A stretch of 64,000 bases of DNA from positions 62,001 to 126,000 of the forward strand of contig OW569390.1 of assembly GCA_937625935.1 (NCBI GenBank). Reading direction: 5' to 3'. This stretch comes from Tetramitus jugosus. Taxonomy: Eukaryota; Heterolobosea; Eutetramitea; Acrasida; Vahlkampfiidae. The notes under the pieces are model-generated. The model worked only from the letters and a program-made list of their open reading frames with translations, did not search any database and had not been told where the DNA came from. This document shows positions 20,034-30,195 of the stretch, piece by piece. The first letter of the stretch is position 1. Each line of letters opens with the position of its first letter. Made by a program: the position numbers and the translations under genes.

Positions 20034-21248
20034 CTACTTTCTCTTGACCAAGATGGCGCTCTGAGTGACCCACGAGCTCAAAAAGTTCCACAACAAGAGT
20101 CCTACCATACCAATGAGCATCCAGTTCACATTACCAAACATTCTCAGCTCCCTCGAGTTCACCTTGACAATATCGTCTCTGCCTTCACCATTTAGCAACA
20201 AATCAGTTGGAGTCACCGATTTGATCGACACAACAGAATCATACATTTCCTGTACTTCGTCCTTGCTCTTCAAAAAATCACCACCTGTGGCTTGCATCGT
20301 CCACATCAATTTTCTCCAATTTTTCTTGCCGTGAAAGAAGAAAATGGGCGCAAAACACCAGCAGACATAGAATTGGAAACCGACGCCCCAGATGAACCAC
20401 GAGAACAAATTGTTCATATCGTTCAATCCAAACACCAGAGCTGGATCCACGTTCAACAAGATGACACCAGCCACAAACTGAACCACCGCATCAAAGTAAA
20501 TGGTCCATTGAGGCATTCTAGTGTTCCAAATGTGAAGCAACACACCCAACAAACTACCCACAGTGACTTGAGCCACGGTATGATACCCCAGAATGACACG
20601 TTCCATGCAAATCAACGGAATAATACTCATTCCAATCACTCTTCCCAAAACGGGATGAAATGGCGCAAAATCGTAGACGAGCATTCCAAAAATAGCTCCA
20701 CTCATGGCATCTCCACTGGGCATACCATACAAGCTACCCACATGAGCAAACGTCAATCCACCATTATCAGTGCACTTGCATGGTCTAGACTGACGAAACA
20801 CTGCGTACAATGCAACATCGAGAACCAACGTATAACACACTCGATGCAAAAAATTTAAAGTCATCATTTGCAATTGAACAAATCGACGCAAATGACTATT
20901 TTTCACATCTCTCAATCTCACATTACTAAACAACAGAATAGGCAGCAACAAGTGTACACATACGGCCGTAATGGCCAACATGCGAGGGTTCACCCATTGA
21001 ATCAATGTGTTGGAGACCATTGTAAGGAAACCAATGGGGTATTCACGGAAGCATCGATTGAGAAAACTATTGTCATTTTCGTTGATGCAAAAATGTTGTG
21101 GTGGAACTGTTCCTAATGTTGTTGTTGTTGTTGTTGTTGATGATGTCAATGGTGATGATGATGATGATGCGAGAGTGGTGGTTGACCGATTAATGATGAT
21201 AAAGAGAAGAAATGCGAGTGAGAGGAGTAGAGTGTTGTTGCGACGCAT
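20034..21248 (-). CDS. PAP2-superfamily multispan membrane protein with substituted active site
   Basis: 404 aa from the ATG at 21248. A signal-like first helix (NTLLLSLAFLLFIIINRS) is followed by a Ser/Thr-rich luminal stretch and about six membrane segments. The phosphatase motifs are placed correctly: RQSRPCK (motif 1, K-x6-RP), GMPSGDAMSG (motif 2, normally PSGH) and ERVILGYHTVAQV (motif 3, normally SR-x5-H-x3-D). The nucleophilic His of motif 3 is present, but the proton-donor His of motif 2 is Asp and the last Asp of motif 3 is Gln. PAP2 enzymes dephosphorylate lipid phosphates such as phosphatidate, dolichyl diphosphate or sphingoid phosphates. A later cytosolic segment is Asp/Glu-rich and a final helix precedes KRK. 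Family confident, activity open. Confidence 0.78.
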   Translation of the reverse strand: MRRNNTLLLSLAFLLFIIINRSTTTLASSSSSPLTSSTTTTTTTLGTVPPQHFCINENDNSFLNRCFREYPIGFLTMVSNTLIQWVNPRMLAITAVCVHLLLPILLFSNVRLRDVKNSHLRRFVQLQMMTLNFLHRVCYTLVLDVALYAVFRQSRPCKCTDNGGLTFAHVGSLYGMPSGDAMSGAIFGMLVYDFAPFHPVLGRVIGMSIIPLICMERVILGYHTVAQVTVGSLLGVLLHIWNTRMPQWTIYFDAVVQFVAGVILLNVDPALVFGLNDMNNLFSWFIWGVGFQFYVCWCFAPIFFFHGKKNWRKLMWTMQATGGDFLKSKDEVQEMYDSVVSIKSVTPTDLLLNGEGRDDIVKVNSRELRMFGNVNWMLIGMVGLLLWNFLSSWVTQSAILVKRK

Positions 21249-21666
21249 CTTCACAATCGGGTTGGAAACTACGTGTTTTTGTTTTTGTTTTTTCGTGTGA
21301 GTGTTTGTTTTTTTGTTGGTGCGGATTGGTGTGTTGAATTGGATGACTTTTCTCCACCCGTGGGAGAAACTGTGACGGATAATTTTTAGTTTTGGTTTTT
21401 TCCATTTCCTTGCATGTTAAACTATTGTCACAACGTGGCTGACTTTATCTGCTCATGTCAAAATATTTCAACAGAAATTCAAAGGGTAAAGGGCAAAGGG
21501 ATAACCCTTATAGTGAGGATCAGTTTGTAGCTGTGTGAAAACTTCAATTATCCAGAGCTCTGATATGATCTGGTATAGATGGATACATCTAGTTGAATCA
21601 TCGAGGTAGAGGAATTTTATTCTTCATTTCAAACACAATGTGACATACACGAGATGTGAAACATTG
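21249..21666. other. Intergenic, no feature seen
   Basis: About 420 bp between two minus-strand genes. T/G-rich near the PAP2 start codon. No frame, RNA or repeat accepted. Confidence 0.45.
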
Positions 21667-24264
21667 TCAAAATCTCAGCTCAAAGTGTGTGAACATGTCC
21701 CAATCAGATAAGCGATTATTAAAATCACTTCTGTCCTTAAATGGTGCCTTCTTGCGTTCTTCAATGATACGATCAGCGAATTCTGAACTTTTGAAGTATT
21801 TCTTCAACATAAGATGGTCAAATTCGTTCACAAAAACAATTGAACTTCCAGCAGCAAATGATAGTCTGAAAGAAATGTGCACACCATATGTCCAAATAAA
21901 ATTACCTTTGTGGATAATCACTAGATTATCAGGTAATTGTTCTGGATCAGAAGGCACATCCTGCAAGGAACGTCCTGTGGATATAACTGTTACTATCTTG
22001 ATGCCTAACTGCTTTGCAGTCTCTTCATTCTTGTCTATCTCATCCGTTATTACTTCATATGAAAGAGTTTCTTTGCCATCGAGAGACCACTTGCAAGGAT
22101 AGCCTAAAATACAATTAGGCAAAGGAGTAAACACATCTGCAAAAGATGCATTAGCAGCATTCAACAGATTAAATGCCCTCTCCCCAGTCGCTCTCCATGA
22201 GAAAGAGTCATTGTATCGGTCGTTCCATTGGTTTTTCTGAAGAACAGAAGCATTTGATTGAACCTGATGTTGCAAATCCTTGTTCATGATACAATCCGGT
22301 AAATCGAGTGGTCTGCTCCGTGTTCTGCTTGACATGTAACCGAATGGATAAAGATCATGAACATAAATTGGTCCAAAGTGTTTCTTAGTGGCACATACTA
22401 AATCAAGCCGCATTGTTTCATAATGCCACATAAACTTTTCCCAATCTCTCCAATCTATTCTGTCCTCTTTCTTATTGTTGTATTTAAACACATACTCAAA
22501 AGATCGCCTTAAGTAAGGTCGACATGAACTGGCCAGCCATGATTCCAAAAGAGGTGTTGACGTTGTGATATAACACTGATTTTCATTCAACCATAACAGG
22601 TGAATCATTCCAATCTTTTCTAGATATTCCACAGAGATTCCAGAAGGTAGTGTTGTTCTTGCTTTAAGTAACCTTGGCGTCAATATCGTAGCACAAAGAA
22701 ACAATATGTCTTCTGGGGCCATATTAGATTTGTTATACATATTATTAACAGTCCCTTTCACCTCATCATACACAGCAACGAATGTAGTCAAATCAAACAT
22801 CGAGCTCAGATCCATATTAACACAAGCACGCAAATAGAACTCGATAGCTCTAGGGTATCCATTCACCCTTCTTAGCTGAGATCTAAATGCTGCATTTGTT
22901 CTCCAGAAAGTCCAATTCGTATATTGTTGCACCAAGTGATCCATCAATTCATTCGTAGCATCTTCATTCAACACTGGACGTAAGTGAATATGGATTCTGA
23001 CATACGAGCTCCCTAATACTGCTGATTCTATCAATGTACGAGCGGTACCAGCCATGATAGGGAGAAGGGTAATCCTGGTCTTGTGTGGATCTTGCATAAT
23101 TCTGCCGAGTTCACTACACAACCTTGTCAGATTATGTTCATCTAGTATTTGTACTTCATCTATTGCCAGAAACAAATTGATACGTTCGGTGTCTGGTATG
23201 TTCAAGCGATGTTTGTAGAATTGTACCACCATTTCCAAAGTCAGATTACGTAAGTCAAACTCCTCAGATAGAATGCGAATAAAGTATTCCAATGTTTTTG
23301 GCACCTTCAGAATCTGAAACAGAAATCGTAGGTATACCATTTGCACTAATGTCATTTGATGAGAATCCAGAAGAGATGCCTCTACATCTGTCTTTGCAGT
23401 GCCATTACCAATTGTTACTGCAACAGCGTGGGTGTGACCATCAACCTTAAAGCCCTGAGCAACAAGACCTTGCAAATGGTGCATCAACAATTTTGATTTG
23501 CCTGATCCAGGAGCTGCTGCTATATAGGGTATTGGTATTTCTGTTTTATCTATCTGTTTTTTAGAATTCAAAGACCATTCTAACGACTGTAGGTACGTGT
23601 TGTAACTAGTAATCAGTGTCCTGAAAACATCCTCTCGATTGATTAATGGAAAACTCTCACCAAAGCTAGTCATTATTGTGGTTGGCTTAGAATTTAGCTC
23701 ATATCGTTGACAAAATTGGAGCAAATCTGTCAATGTAATATCCTTTTTACCATGAGTTACTGGAATTGCTTTGTGTTCAGATATTCGAACAATCCTGTTC
23801 ACTATATCAGTTCGATCATCAATGTCAGGTATCTTTTCGAGCAAATACTTGTCTAGTCTATCAATCGAAACTTGTGCTGTTTCCACAAGACGTTTTCCTG
23901 TGACTTTTCCAATATCATGATACTTTGAAAAGTTATCATCGTTCTCTTCTCCAATAATCTTCAACCATTTCAGTACGTCCTCTTTGGTATATTTAATAAA
24001 ATCTTCGTATGATGGATTTGCTGTTACTGTTGTTGAAGCTGCTATTGATGATTTGTCAGTACGTAATGGATTGGTTCGTACAACTTGATCCGTTGCTTGA
24101 TGATTTGTGTGTTGTTGTTGTTGTTCAACGTTCGTCATCACATTGTCGACGTTTAATTCTTGTTGCTCGTCCAAACGTCGTCTCTGGGAATCAGGTGTTT
24201 CATTCTCGCCGCCGATGGAGTGCCTAAATTGTGAATAAAGCCTCGTTTTGTGTTCTTGTTGCAT
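21667..24264 (-). CDS. Large P-loop NTPase with SAM-like N-terminal domain, Crinkler-type architecture
   Basis: 865 aa, single exon, ATG at 24264. After a Gln/Asn-rich leader, residues about 85-165 look like a SAM domain: YTKEDVLKWLKIIGE, then FSKYHDIGKVTGKRLV and LDKYLLEKIPDIDDR. An NTPase follows with Walker A AAAPGSGKSKLL (about residue 255) and Walker B NLFLAIDEVQILD (about 370), then LPIMAGTART and a helical lid. The remaining 350 residues end in a mixed alpha/beta region with LSFAAGSSIVFVNEFDHLM. The order of an NTPase with an IDEVQ Walker B and a variable C-terminus is that of the Crinkler/RHS-like class described from oomycetes, kinetoplastids and other protists, many with a nuclease tail. 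I could not find a clear nuclease motif here. No signal peptide. Family call is tentative; the NTPase is sure. Confidence 0.6.
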   Translation of the reverse strand: MQQEHKTRLYSQFRHSIGGENETPDSQRRRLDEQQELNVDNVMTNVEQQQQHTNHQATDQVVRTNPLRTDKSSIAASTTVTANPSYEDFIKYTKEDVLKWLKIIGEENDDNFSKYHDIGKVTGKRLVETAQVSIDRLDKYLLEKIPDIDDRTDIVNRIVRISEHKAIPVTHGKKDITLTDLLQFCQRYELNSKPTTIMTSFGESFPLINREDVFRTLITSYNTYLQSLEWSLNSKKQIDKTEIPIPYIAAAPGSGKSKLLMHHLQGLVAQGFKVDGHTHAVAVTIGNGTAKTDVEASLLDSHQMTLVQMVYLRFLFQILKVPKTLEYFIRILSEEFDLRNLTLEMVVQFYKHRLNIPDTERINLFLAIDEVQILDEHNLTRLCSELGRIMQDPHKTRITLLPIMAGTARTLIESAVLGSSYVRIHIHLRPVLNEDATNELMDHLVQQYTNWTFWRTNAAFRSQLRRVNGYPRAIEFYLRACVNMDLSSMFDLTTFVAVYDEVKGTVNNMYNKSNMAPEDILFLCATILTPRLLKARTTLPSGISVEYLEKIGMIHLLWLNENQCYITTSTPLLESWLASSCRPYLRRSFEYVFKYNNKKEDRIDWRDWEKFMWHYETMRLDLVCATKKHFGPIYVHDLYPFGYMSSRTRSRPLDLPDCIMNKDLQHQVQSNASVLQKNQWNDRYNDSFSWRATGERAFNLLNAANASFADVFTPLPNCILGYPCKWSLDGKETLSYEVITDEIDKNEETAKQLGIKIVTVISTGRSLQDVPSDPEQLPDNLVIIHKGNFIWTYGVHISFRLSFAAGSSIVFVNEFDHLMLKKYFKSSEFADRIIEERKKAPFKDRSDFNNRLSDWDMFTHFELRF

Positions 24265-24477
24265 TGTTTTGAGAGAGCACCTTCGTATTCGACTTGCACA
24301 CTGTAGTTAGTACTGTTCATGGGATATGCCAGCTAATTATTGATTTTTTTTGATTGAAGGTTCAATAGTTCGAGCAAACTCTCGAATCACAAAAAAAAAG
24401 CGACAGCATGAGATATCATGAAGAAAATGACTGTCATTGCTTCAAAATAATTTTTGTTTCTCACAACAACAACAACA

Positions 24478-26184
24478 ATGAAGAAACATCTCTCCAATGA
24501 ATGGAAGGGTACTCTACCTGAACTACCAATGGTCGCTGTTGACTGCTTCAAACATTTGACTTTTTCTCATCAAAAAAATAACAATCATAGCAATCGTAGC
24601 AATCATCATCATCACGGTCACATTGAATGTTATTTTTTATCTCATGCTCACTCTGATCACTTTCCAGGTCTCACCAACGACTTTTACAATTGTACCAACA
24701 CCAACAGTAGTAGTAGTCATCAATATCATCCATCTGATTGTTCAACGTTGGATGTGTTGGATGTGTTGAATGATGGTCAACCACCCATTTATTGCTCCTT
24801 TCTCACTCGAAAACTCCTCCTTTCTAAATTTCCGAATCTCCCGCCAACAAAAATTATTCCGCTCGATGTACAGCACTTCCAGAAAAAAGTGGAAGCTGAA
24901 GCTCACGAAACATCGCATCAAATTTCACTGAGTGGAAACAGAATTTTGCATGTGACGTTGCTCAATGCCAATCATTGTCCAGGTTCTGTCATGTTTCTCT
25001 TCCAATCCCCTCAAATGACTCAAACTGTGCTCTATACAGGTGATTTTCGTTTTGAATCATCGTATTATGACTTTTCTTCTTTGTCATCTCAGCAATTGCT
25101 GAGAGAAAAAGCTTATGATGCCAACAATGAAAAACAAAAAAATTTGTTGCTGTTTCAGTACTTGAAACGTGCCAAAATTGATCGCATTTATTTGGATGCG
25201 ACGTTTTGTGATCCTGATTTCTTTGGTCAATTTCCGACACGTTGGGAATCCATTCAGCAAATTATTGCGTTGATTACAAGGGAACGTAGTAGTGGTAGGA
25301 GTGGTGCAACTCTACCACCTGTTTATTTAACGTTGGAGATTTTGGGAACGGAGCCAATGATCATTGCTATTGCAAAGGCATTTCGTGTCAAGGTGTATAT
25401 CGATCATCGGAACTTGAGAAAGAATCGGTGTCGTGAAATGGGTGCAATGGAGTTTCTGGAGCCTTACATTACAACGGACAAGTCAACCACGTGGTTGAGA
25501 ATTGTGTCATTTGATGCACTCAAGGCAATGTATGAACTATTGAAGGATGAGAGTGATAGGCCTGTTTTCATTCGTGCAACGACCATGTGGATCAGACAAT
25601 TGTACCAGAAATCGATGGGTGTTTCCATGGTGCCCAGTCATGAAGCAACTCCAAAGTTGGTGAATGGCATATGGCACGTGCTGTTCTCGATTCATTGCTC
25701 ATTTGGAGAAATGAGTCAATTTGTTCGAGAAATTGTGCCGGATGATGGTCGATCGATGCCCAGTATTGTAGCACTGTGTGCCGATATAGCATCCATTCAG
25801 AAGAGTAAGGACATTGCTTGCCACTTTACTCCTAGTAAGTTAAAAGAGTGGGATTTGTTGTCGCGGAAGCATAATGCAGCCCGATCATCACCAACAAAGT
25901 GTGGCAATCTAGGATCACAATATGACTTTGCCTTTATGGAAGAGTGCTGCTTTGAGGGCGAGTCATCCAATCGTAGAAACACTACCGGTTCACTTTCCTT
26001 GGATGTCACTGTGGAATACACTTCGCCATCTAGTGAAAGAAACATCAAGAAACAGAACGACGAATGTGACTACGATCCAGACAATCTATTCTCATTGTTA
26101 GGAGGTCAGCAGCAACAGAGCAGTCGGTCAAAGCGCAACAGACCCGCCACGTGTGATAATGTTGTAAAGCGAACAAGAAATTAA
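24478..26184 (+). CDS. DCLRE1C: SNM1/Artemis-like metallo-beta-lactamase/beta-CASP nuclease
   Basis: 568 aa from the ATG at 24478. DCLRE1 nucleases process DNA ends and hairpins (Artemis), crosslinks (SNM1A) or telomeres (Apollo). Motifs in order: YFLSHAHSDHFPGL (metal-binding HxHxDH), LLNANHCPGSVMFLFQ, TVLYTGDFRFES and IYLDATFCDPDFF. The beta-CASP half follows with PVYLTLEILGTEP, FIRATTMWIRQ and VLFSIHCSFGEMSQF, matching the TMWF and SFHSSYSEI positions of Artemis better than those of SNM1A or Apollo. A His/Asn-rich insert and an Asn/Ser loop sit in the N-terminal half. The C-terminus is Ser/Arg-rich with SRSKRNRPA, probably a nuclear signal. It would serve end-joining in the nucleus. The Artemis-type assignment is likely, not certain. 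Confidence 0.82.
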   Translation: MKKHLSNEWKGTLPELPMVAVDCFKHLTFSHQKNNNHSNRSNHHHHGHIECYFLSHAHSDHFPGLTNDFYNCTNTNSSSSHQYHPSDCSTLDVLDVLNDGQPPIYCSFLTRKLLLSKFPNLPPTKIIPLDVQHFQKKVEAEAHETSHQISLSGNRILHVTLLNANHCPGSVMFLFQSPQMTQTVLYTGDFRFESSYYDFSSLSSQQLLREKAYDANNEKQKNLLLFQYLKRAKIDRIYLDATFCDPDFFGQFPTRWESIQQIIALITRERSSGRSGATLPPVYLTLEILGTEPMIIAIAKAFRVKVYIDHRNLRKNRCREMGAMEFLEPYITTDKSTTWLRIVSFDALKAMYELLKDESDRPVFIRATTMWIRQLYQKSMGVSMVPSHEATPKLVNGIWHVLFSIHCSFGEMSQFVREIVPDDGRSMPSIVALCADIASIQKSKDIACHFTPSKLKEWDLLSRKHNAARSSPTKCGNLGSQYDFAFMEECCFEGESSNRRNTTGSLSLDVTVEYTSPSSERNIKKQNDECDYDPDNLFSLLGGQQQQSSRSKRNRPATCDNVVKRTRN

Positions 26185-26294
26185 ACACAGTTTTGAATCT
26201 AGGTAAATACTAAATGAAATTATTGTTATTGTTATTGTTATTATTATTAAAAGCCTGCATGTCAAACAGAACGAATTTTGTTGGATTTCGTTGT

Positions 26295-27777
26295 TTACAT
26301 CGGCGTGTAACCAGAGCTGTGCTCGTCATCATCCAACTGAGCAGCTTCATTCTGGTAGTACATGTAATCGTCAATGATGGCACCCTTCTTGTTGGACACT
26401 GCCTGATCACCAGCAGATTGATATCCACTGTTCACAACAGCGTCCACTCCACCATATGGTGTGCCATCGTTGACTGACCGAGCATCGTCTTCTTCTTGAC
26501 TGCCCTTCTTCCTGAACAAGCCCATAATCTTTGATCCGAGGTTTGGCAAACTGACCAGTGCAATACCACCGCACACCAGAACAGCACCCATAATCTCAAT
26601 CAAAATGTAGTACCATGGTACACCTTTCCACTCGCGCAAAAAGATGGCTCCTTCAGCAACACCAAACACTGGCAACAAATATCCCACCATACTCTGCTTG
26701 ACACTACCCACTGTTCGAATCAAATAAAAGTAGCACAGATAGGCAATAAAGGTCGAACAAATGGCCAAGTAGGCAATACTGACCCAAGACATCCAATCCG
26801 CATGCTTAAAGTATCTCAAGTGACTCTTTTCGAACCCGACATCAACCACGAGCCAAACAACCAACATTTGCAACGCACTTCCCACTACTTGTCCTGCAGC
26901 CGTAAACAAACTCGGAACATCCTTCAAATACTTTTTAGCAAACACAGAAGCAACACCATACGATGCCGCAGCACCCGTCACCATAATATACCCTGCAAAA
27001 TCAGCAAACTTGAGTGCACCGCCACCACGAATCACTTGTTCACAACAGACGAGAATGACACCACCGAATCCAATGCCCAATCCCAACAATTTCATAATTG
27101 TGATCCTTTCTGCCCCTCCCAATGCAAAATGTGCAAAAATGATGCAAAACAGTGGAATACTACTGTCGAGGATACTGGCAATTCCACTGTTGACTTGTTG
27201 TTCAGCAATACCGACCAATGTGAACGGAATAGAGTTGTTAAAGAAACCCATGATGAACATTTTGATCAGTGTACCAGTGGTTCGTGTCTTTTGAATCTGT
27301 CGAACCAATTCTCGATCTCTTAAACAGGCAATGAACAATAGTCCGACCATGAAAATGGAGCCAATGATGAGTCGGAGAAATACGACTGCGATGGGAGTGA
27401 AACCAGTCTTTGGGTCAACAGCTACTTTAACTATATATATAAATATAACAATACGTGTGTGGTTAGTTTTTGTTGTATAAAAAAATTGTAAAAATTGCAT
27501 TTTGTTGTTTGAAGTCGGAGACGGAGTAATATAAAAGAGGAGAAATTGAAGAACTTGAATGACACATACTGAATGAGAAGGCAGAACCCCAGATACCACC
27601 CAACAGAATGAAAGCAATCATACTGGAGAGTGTACAATTCAAGTTTTGTTGTTGAATTTGTGGTTGTTGGTTGCCCTTGAGCTCTTGAATGAGAGAAGCT
27701 GCTTCATGTTCTGCCTCCTCGTTTCCAAAGCTTCGTTCGTACGAAGAAGAATGATTCTGTAATTTATCAACAGACAT
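26295..27777 (-). CDS. EamA/DMT-superfamily membrane transporter
   Basis: Two exons, 27570..27777 and 26295..27430; 1344 nt, 447 aa. The junction is TTC A/TT AAA, giving SAFSFIKVAV, the start of an EamA repeat; the intron begins GTATGT and ends ATATAG. Ten hydrophobic helices in two repeats are apparent: the first with LLGGIWGSAFSF, PIAVVFLRLIIGS and SIPLFCIIFAHF; the second with GAAASYGVASVFAKKYL, STFIAYLCYFYLI and YLLPVFGVAEGAIFL. The C-terminal tail is cytosolic, acidic and Tyr/Gln-rich. Transporters of this class carry drugs, amino acids, nucleotide sugars or other metabolites; substrate cannot be told. The ATG at 27777 is followed by a Ser/Glu/Gln-rich cytosolic N-terminus. Confidence 0.85.
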
Positions 27778-28168
27778 ATGGTTGTTTCTATTCTGGAAAA
27801 TGTGTTTTTTTGTGCGTGTGAAGAGAGATATGCTTTCTTTCTTTTTGTTGTCTGTTGATATGTTTTCTCCGTGTGTCAATTCAATCGAGAGTTCTGGTGT
27901 CGCGTGTTGACTGTCGACTCCAAAGCAAAACTGAAAACGTGTGGTAAAGTGTTTTGTGTCACCCCCACCATTAGATGCCTGCCCGATTTCTCCTAATTCT
28001 TTCCAAGACGGAGATCCGGAGTCATGGCCAACAATTCGATTGATCCTGGCACCGTCAAAAGAAACTACGGATTTTTGGCGGGAGGGCAACCGAAAGAAGA
28101 ATTGGTCGTTACATTGGAAGCTATTGTTATCAGAAAATTTGTGTTTGTGCTGTGGGAAGATTGGAGTC
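27778..28168. other. Divergent upstream region
   Basis: 390 bp between the start codons of the transporter (minus) and the coiled-coil gene (plus). A plus-strand ATG at 28024 opens a 66-codon frame, but it is out of frame with the gene and has no supporting splice, so it was not taken as a first exon. No other feature. Confidence 0.4.
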
Positions 28169-30181
28169 ATGTCACAAGGAAATGGTCTTCTGAATGGCAT
28201 CGTGAATTTCGCTTCTGCTGCTAACAATGCTCAATTGGTTCACTTTTCGAGTGAAACCATTGGTTTTCCATGCGAGCATATCCTTGTTGATGACCAGAAC
28301 AATCAAATTTGGATATCAGAGTCGAAGCTTCCTCAAAGTGTGATTATCAAGGTGGATCAGACGATTGAGAGTCACAAGAGTATCTGCTTGGCCGGTTGGT
28401 TCTGCCACAAGAAGTACATTTTCAATCCAAGAATTGTCAAGTTGTATGTTTCAAAAACGTTCAATCCAAAGAGTAATGATAGCTCGAAAGAAGCTGGTAG
28501 TATAGGCGATGAGTTTATACATTGGGCCACGATGACTGCTGAAGACGTATGTCACATATGACTCATTGAAGAACTTTTCTTCAATTTTATCTAACATTCT
28601 TGTTTGACCTCATAGTTGATAGGGACACACTTTTTCAAGTTGAAGCACATACCCAACGAATACTGTTATTTTAAGTTTGAATTTGTGGAAACTTTTGGTG
28701 GTACACGATTGTACATGAACAAGTTGTATCTGTTGAAGGACTATCCAGACTTTTCGAACAATCAGTCAAAAGAAGATTACCTTCTAAAAACACCACAATA
28801 CAATGTAGATTTAAGTAGTTTGCCAGTGACGAAAAAGCCAATAGAATCTTCGTCATCAGCAAAAGTGATGGCCGCCACAAAGCAGTTGTTCACAGGGAAT
28901 GATAGTACTCTTAATCATGATGTTCAGACACCATTAAGTGTAAAAAGTAGAGTAAGATTCGATAGACGGTTTCGAGAAGCTGAAGACGTTGTACAGAGAT
29001 CCATTAATCGGGATTGGATGCGATCTAGGCCGAATTTAATCGCTCCGAGTCCTGCTCCTTCCCTCTTACTAGATCCAAACTACTCCATGTTGTCCAACAA
29101 TGAGATCTCAGCCTCTCCATTAGTGTCAATGTCTTTCTATGGTATGAGAGGAAATGAATCATTTTCGAATCGTTTGCCTCCAAGGATGTCGAACAAGCCA
29201 CCTGATATTCGTCACCCACAAACCATGGTATCGGACCTATCTGCCATTCATAAACCCAATCAGATGTCTCCCTCCAAAACCAAAGTAACCATATCTCCAT
29301 CAAAAGTCCAACCTGAACCAATCAAACATCGAGATCCACCCATTGATGATAGATCCTCCGGATTACAAGAAACAAAGGTAGTAATGCAATCCACTGTCTC
29401 GGATATTAGGAATCTGGAGACAAAGCTAGAAAGTTTGAGTGCCAGTATTGCAGCTAGTAAGTTTCCAACATCAGAGTCATCTGAGAGTCAATTTTCGACC
29501 ATGATGGAAGGAGTACGAGAGTGTCTCCAGCGGACGAAAGATATCCAATTCCAAATAAGTCAAGTATCTGACAGAGTACGAATGTTGGAAGAAACAAATA
29601 TTATTCCCACGTTGGACAATCAAAGGAACTTAGGATTTGAGTTGAGGAGAGACATGGAAGTATTTAAAGAGGGATTTGACGAGAAAATGACCCAGAAACT
29701 GAAAAAGACAATGGAGAGGGTCGAAGAGAAACTGAGCAAGGCAATCGAAGCCCACGTAGTGAAACTGATGGAAGACAGAATGAAGATGATTCAAAAAGAT
29801 TTAACATTTCAAGTATCTGAAACTCTTGATAGAGTCAGACTCATACATCCAGATAACAAGAAAATCGAGGAATACAACTCAAAGGTAAAGTTTATTAACA
29901 AAAAGTCTGTGGCTGAAAACAATGCACCGAACACCAAGGAGCAATTACTGTATCAGCAACAACAACTATATCCATCAAGTGTGCTACAACAAGAAAGTTC
30001 AGAGTACGTGCGGATATCTGAGCCAAATACTAGCGTAAAAGCCTCCAAGACCATTATGGCAAAATCATCCAGTGCATCAACTGCAAAGTATATTCGCAAC
30101 TTGAAGGAACACATGGATGATCGGTCTAAAAGATTAGATCGCCTCAACCGAGCAATGAAATCCAGTAAACAGGGAGTATAG
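28169..30181 (+). CDS. Coiled-coil protein with discoidin-like N-terminal domain, possibly centrosomal or ciliary
   Basis: Two exons, 28169..28546 and 28616..30181 (647 aa); donor GTATGT, acceptor CATAG, phase 0. The first 165 residues form a beta-rich domain reading NGIVNFASAANNAQLVHFSS, then ENQIW-like DQNNQIWISES, SVIIKVDQ, and after the splice THFFKLKHIP with YFKFEFVETFGG. This is the layout of galactose-binding/discoidin-like modules as in CEP104 or IFT25. The middle is Ser/Pro/Met-rich and disordered. Residues about 400-560 are a long heptad coiled coil (DIRNLETKLESL, KLKKTMERVEEKLSKAI), and the end is basic and helical. No membrane segment. Domain identity is by pattern only; a ciliary or centrosomal role is an inference. 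Confidence 0.6.
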
Positions 30182-30195
30182 AATATTCTATCTTT

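Noticed and set aside
28024-28224. 66-codon plus-strand frame with a good ATG (MANNSIDPG...)
   Set aside because: Out of frame with the discoidin-like gene and no splice site joins them; the ATG at 28169 serves the main frame directly.
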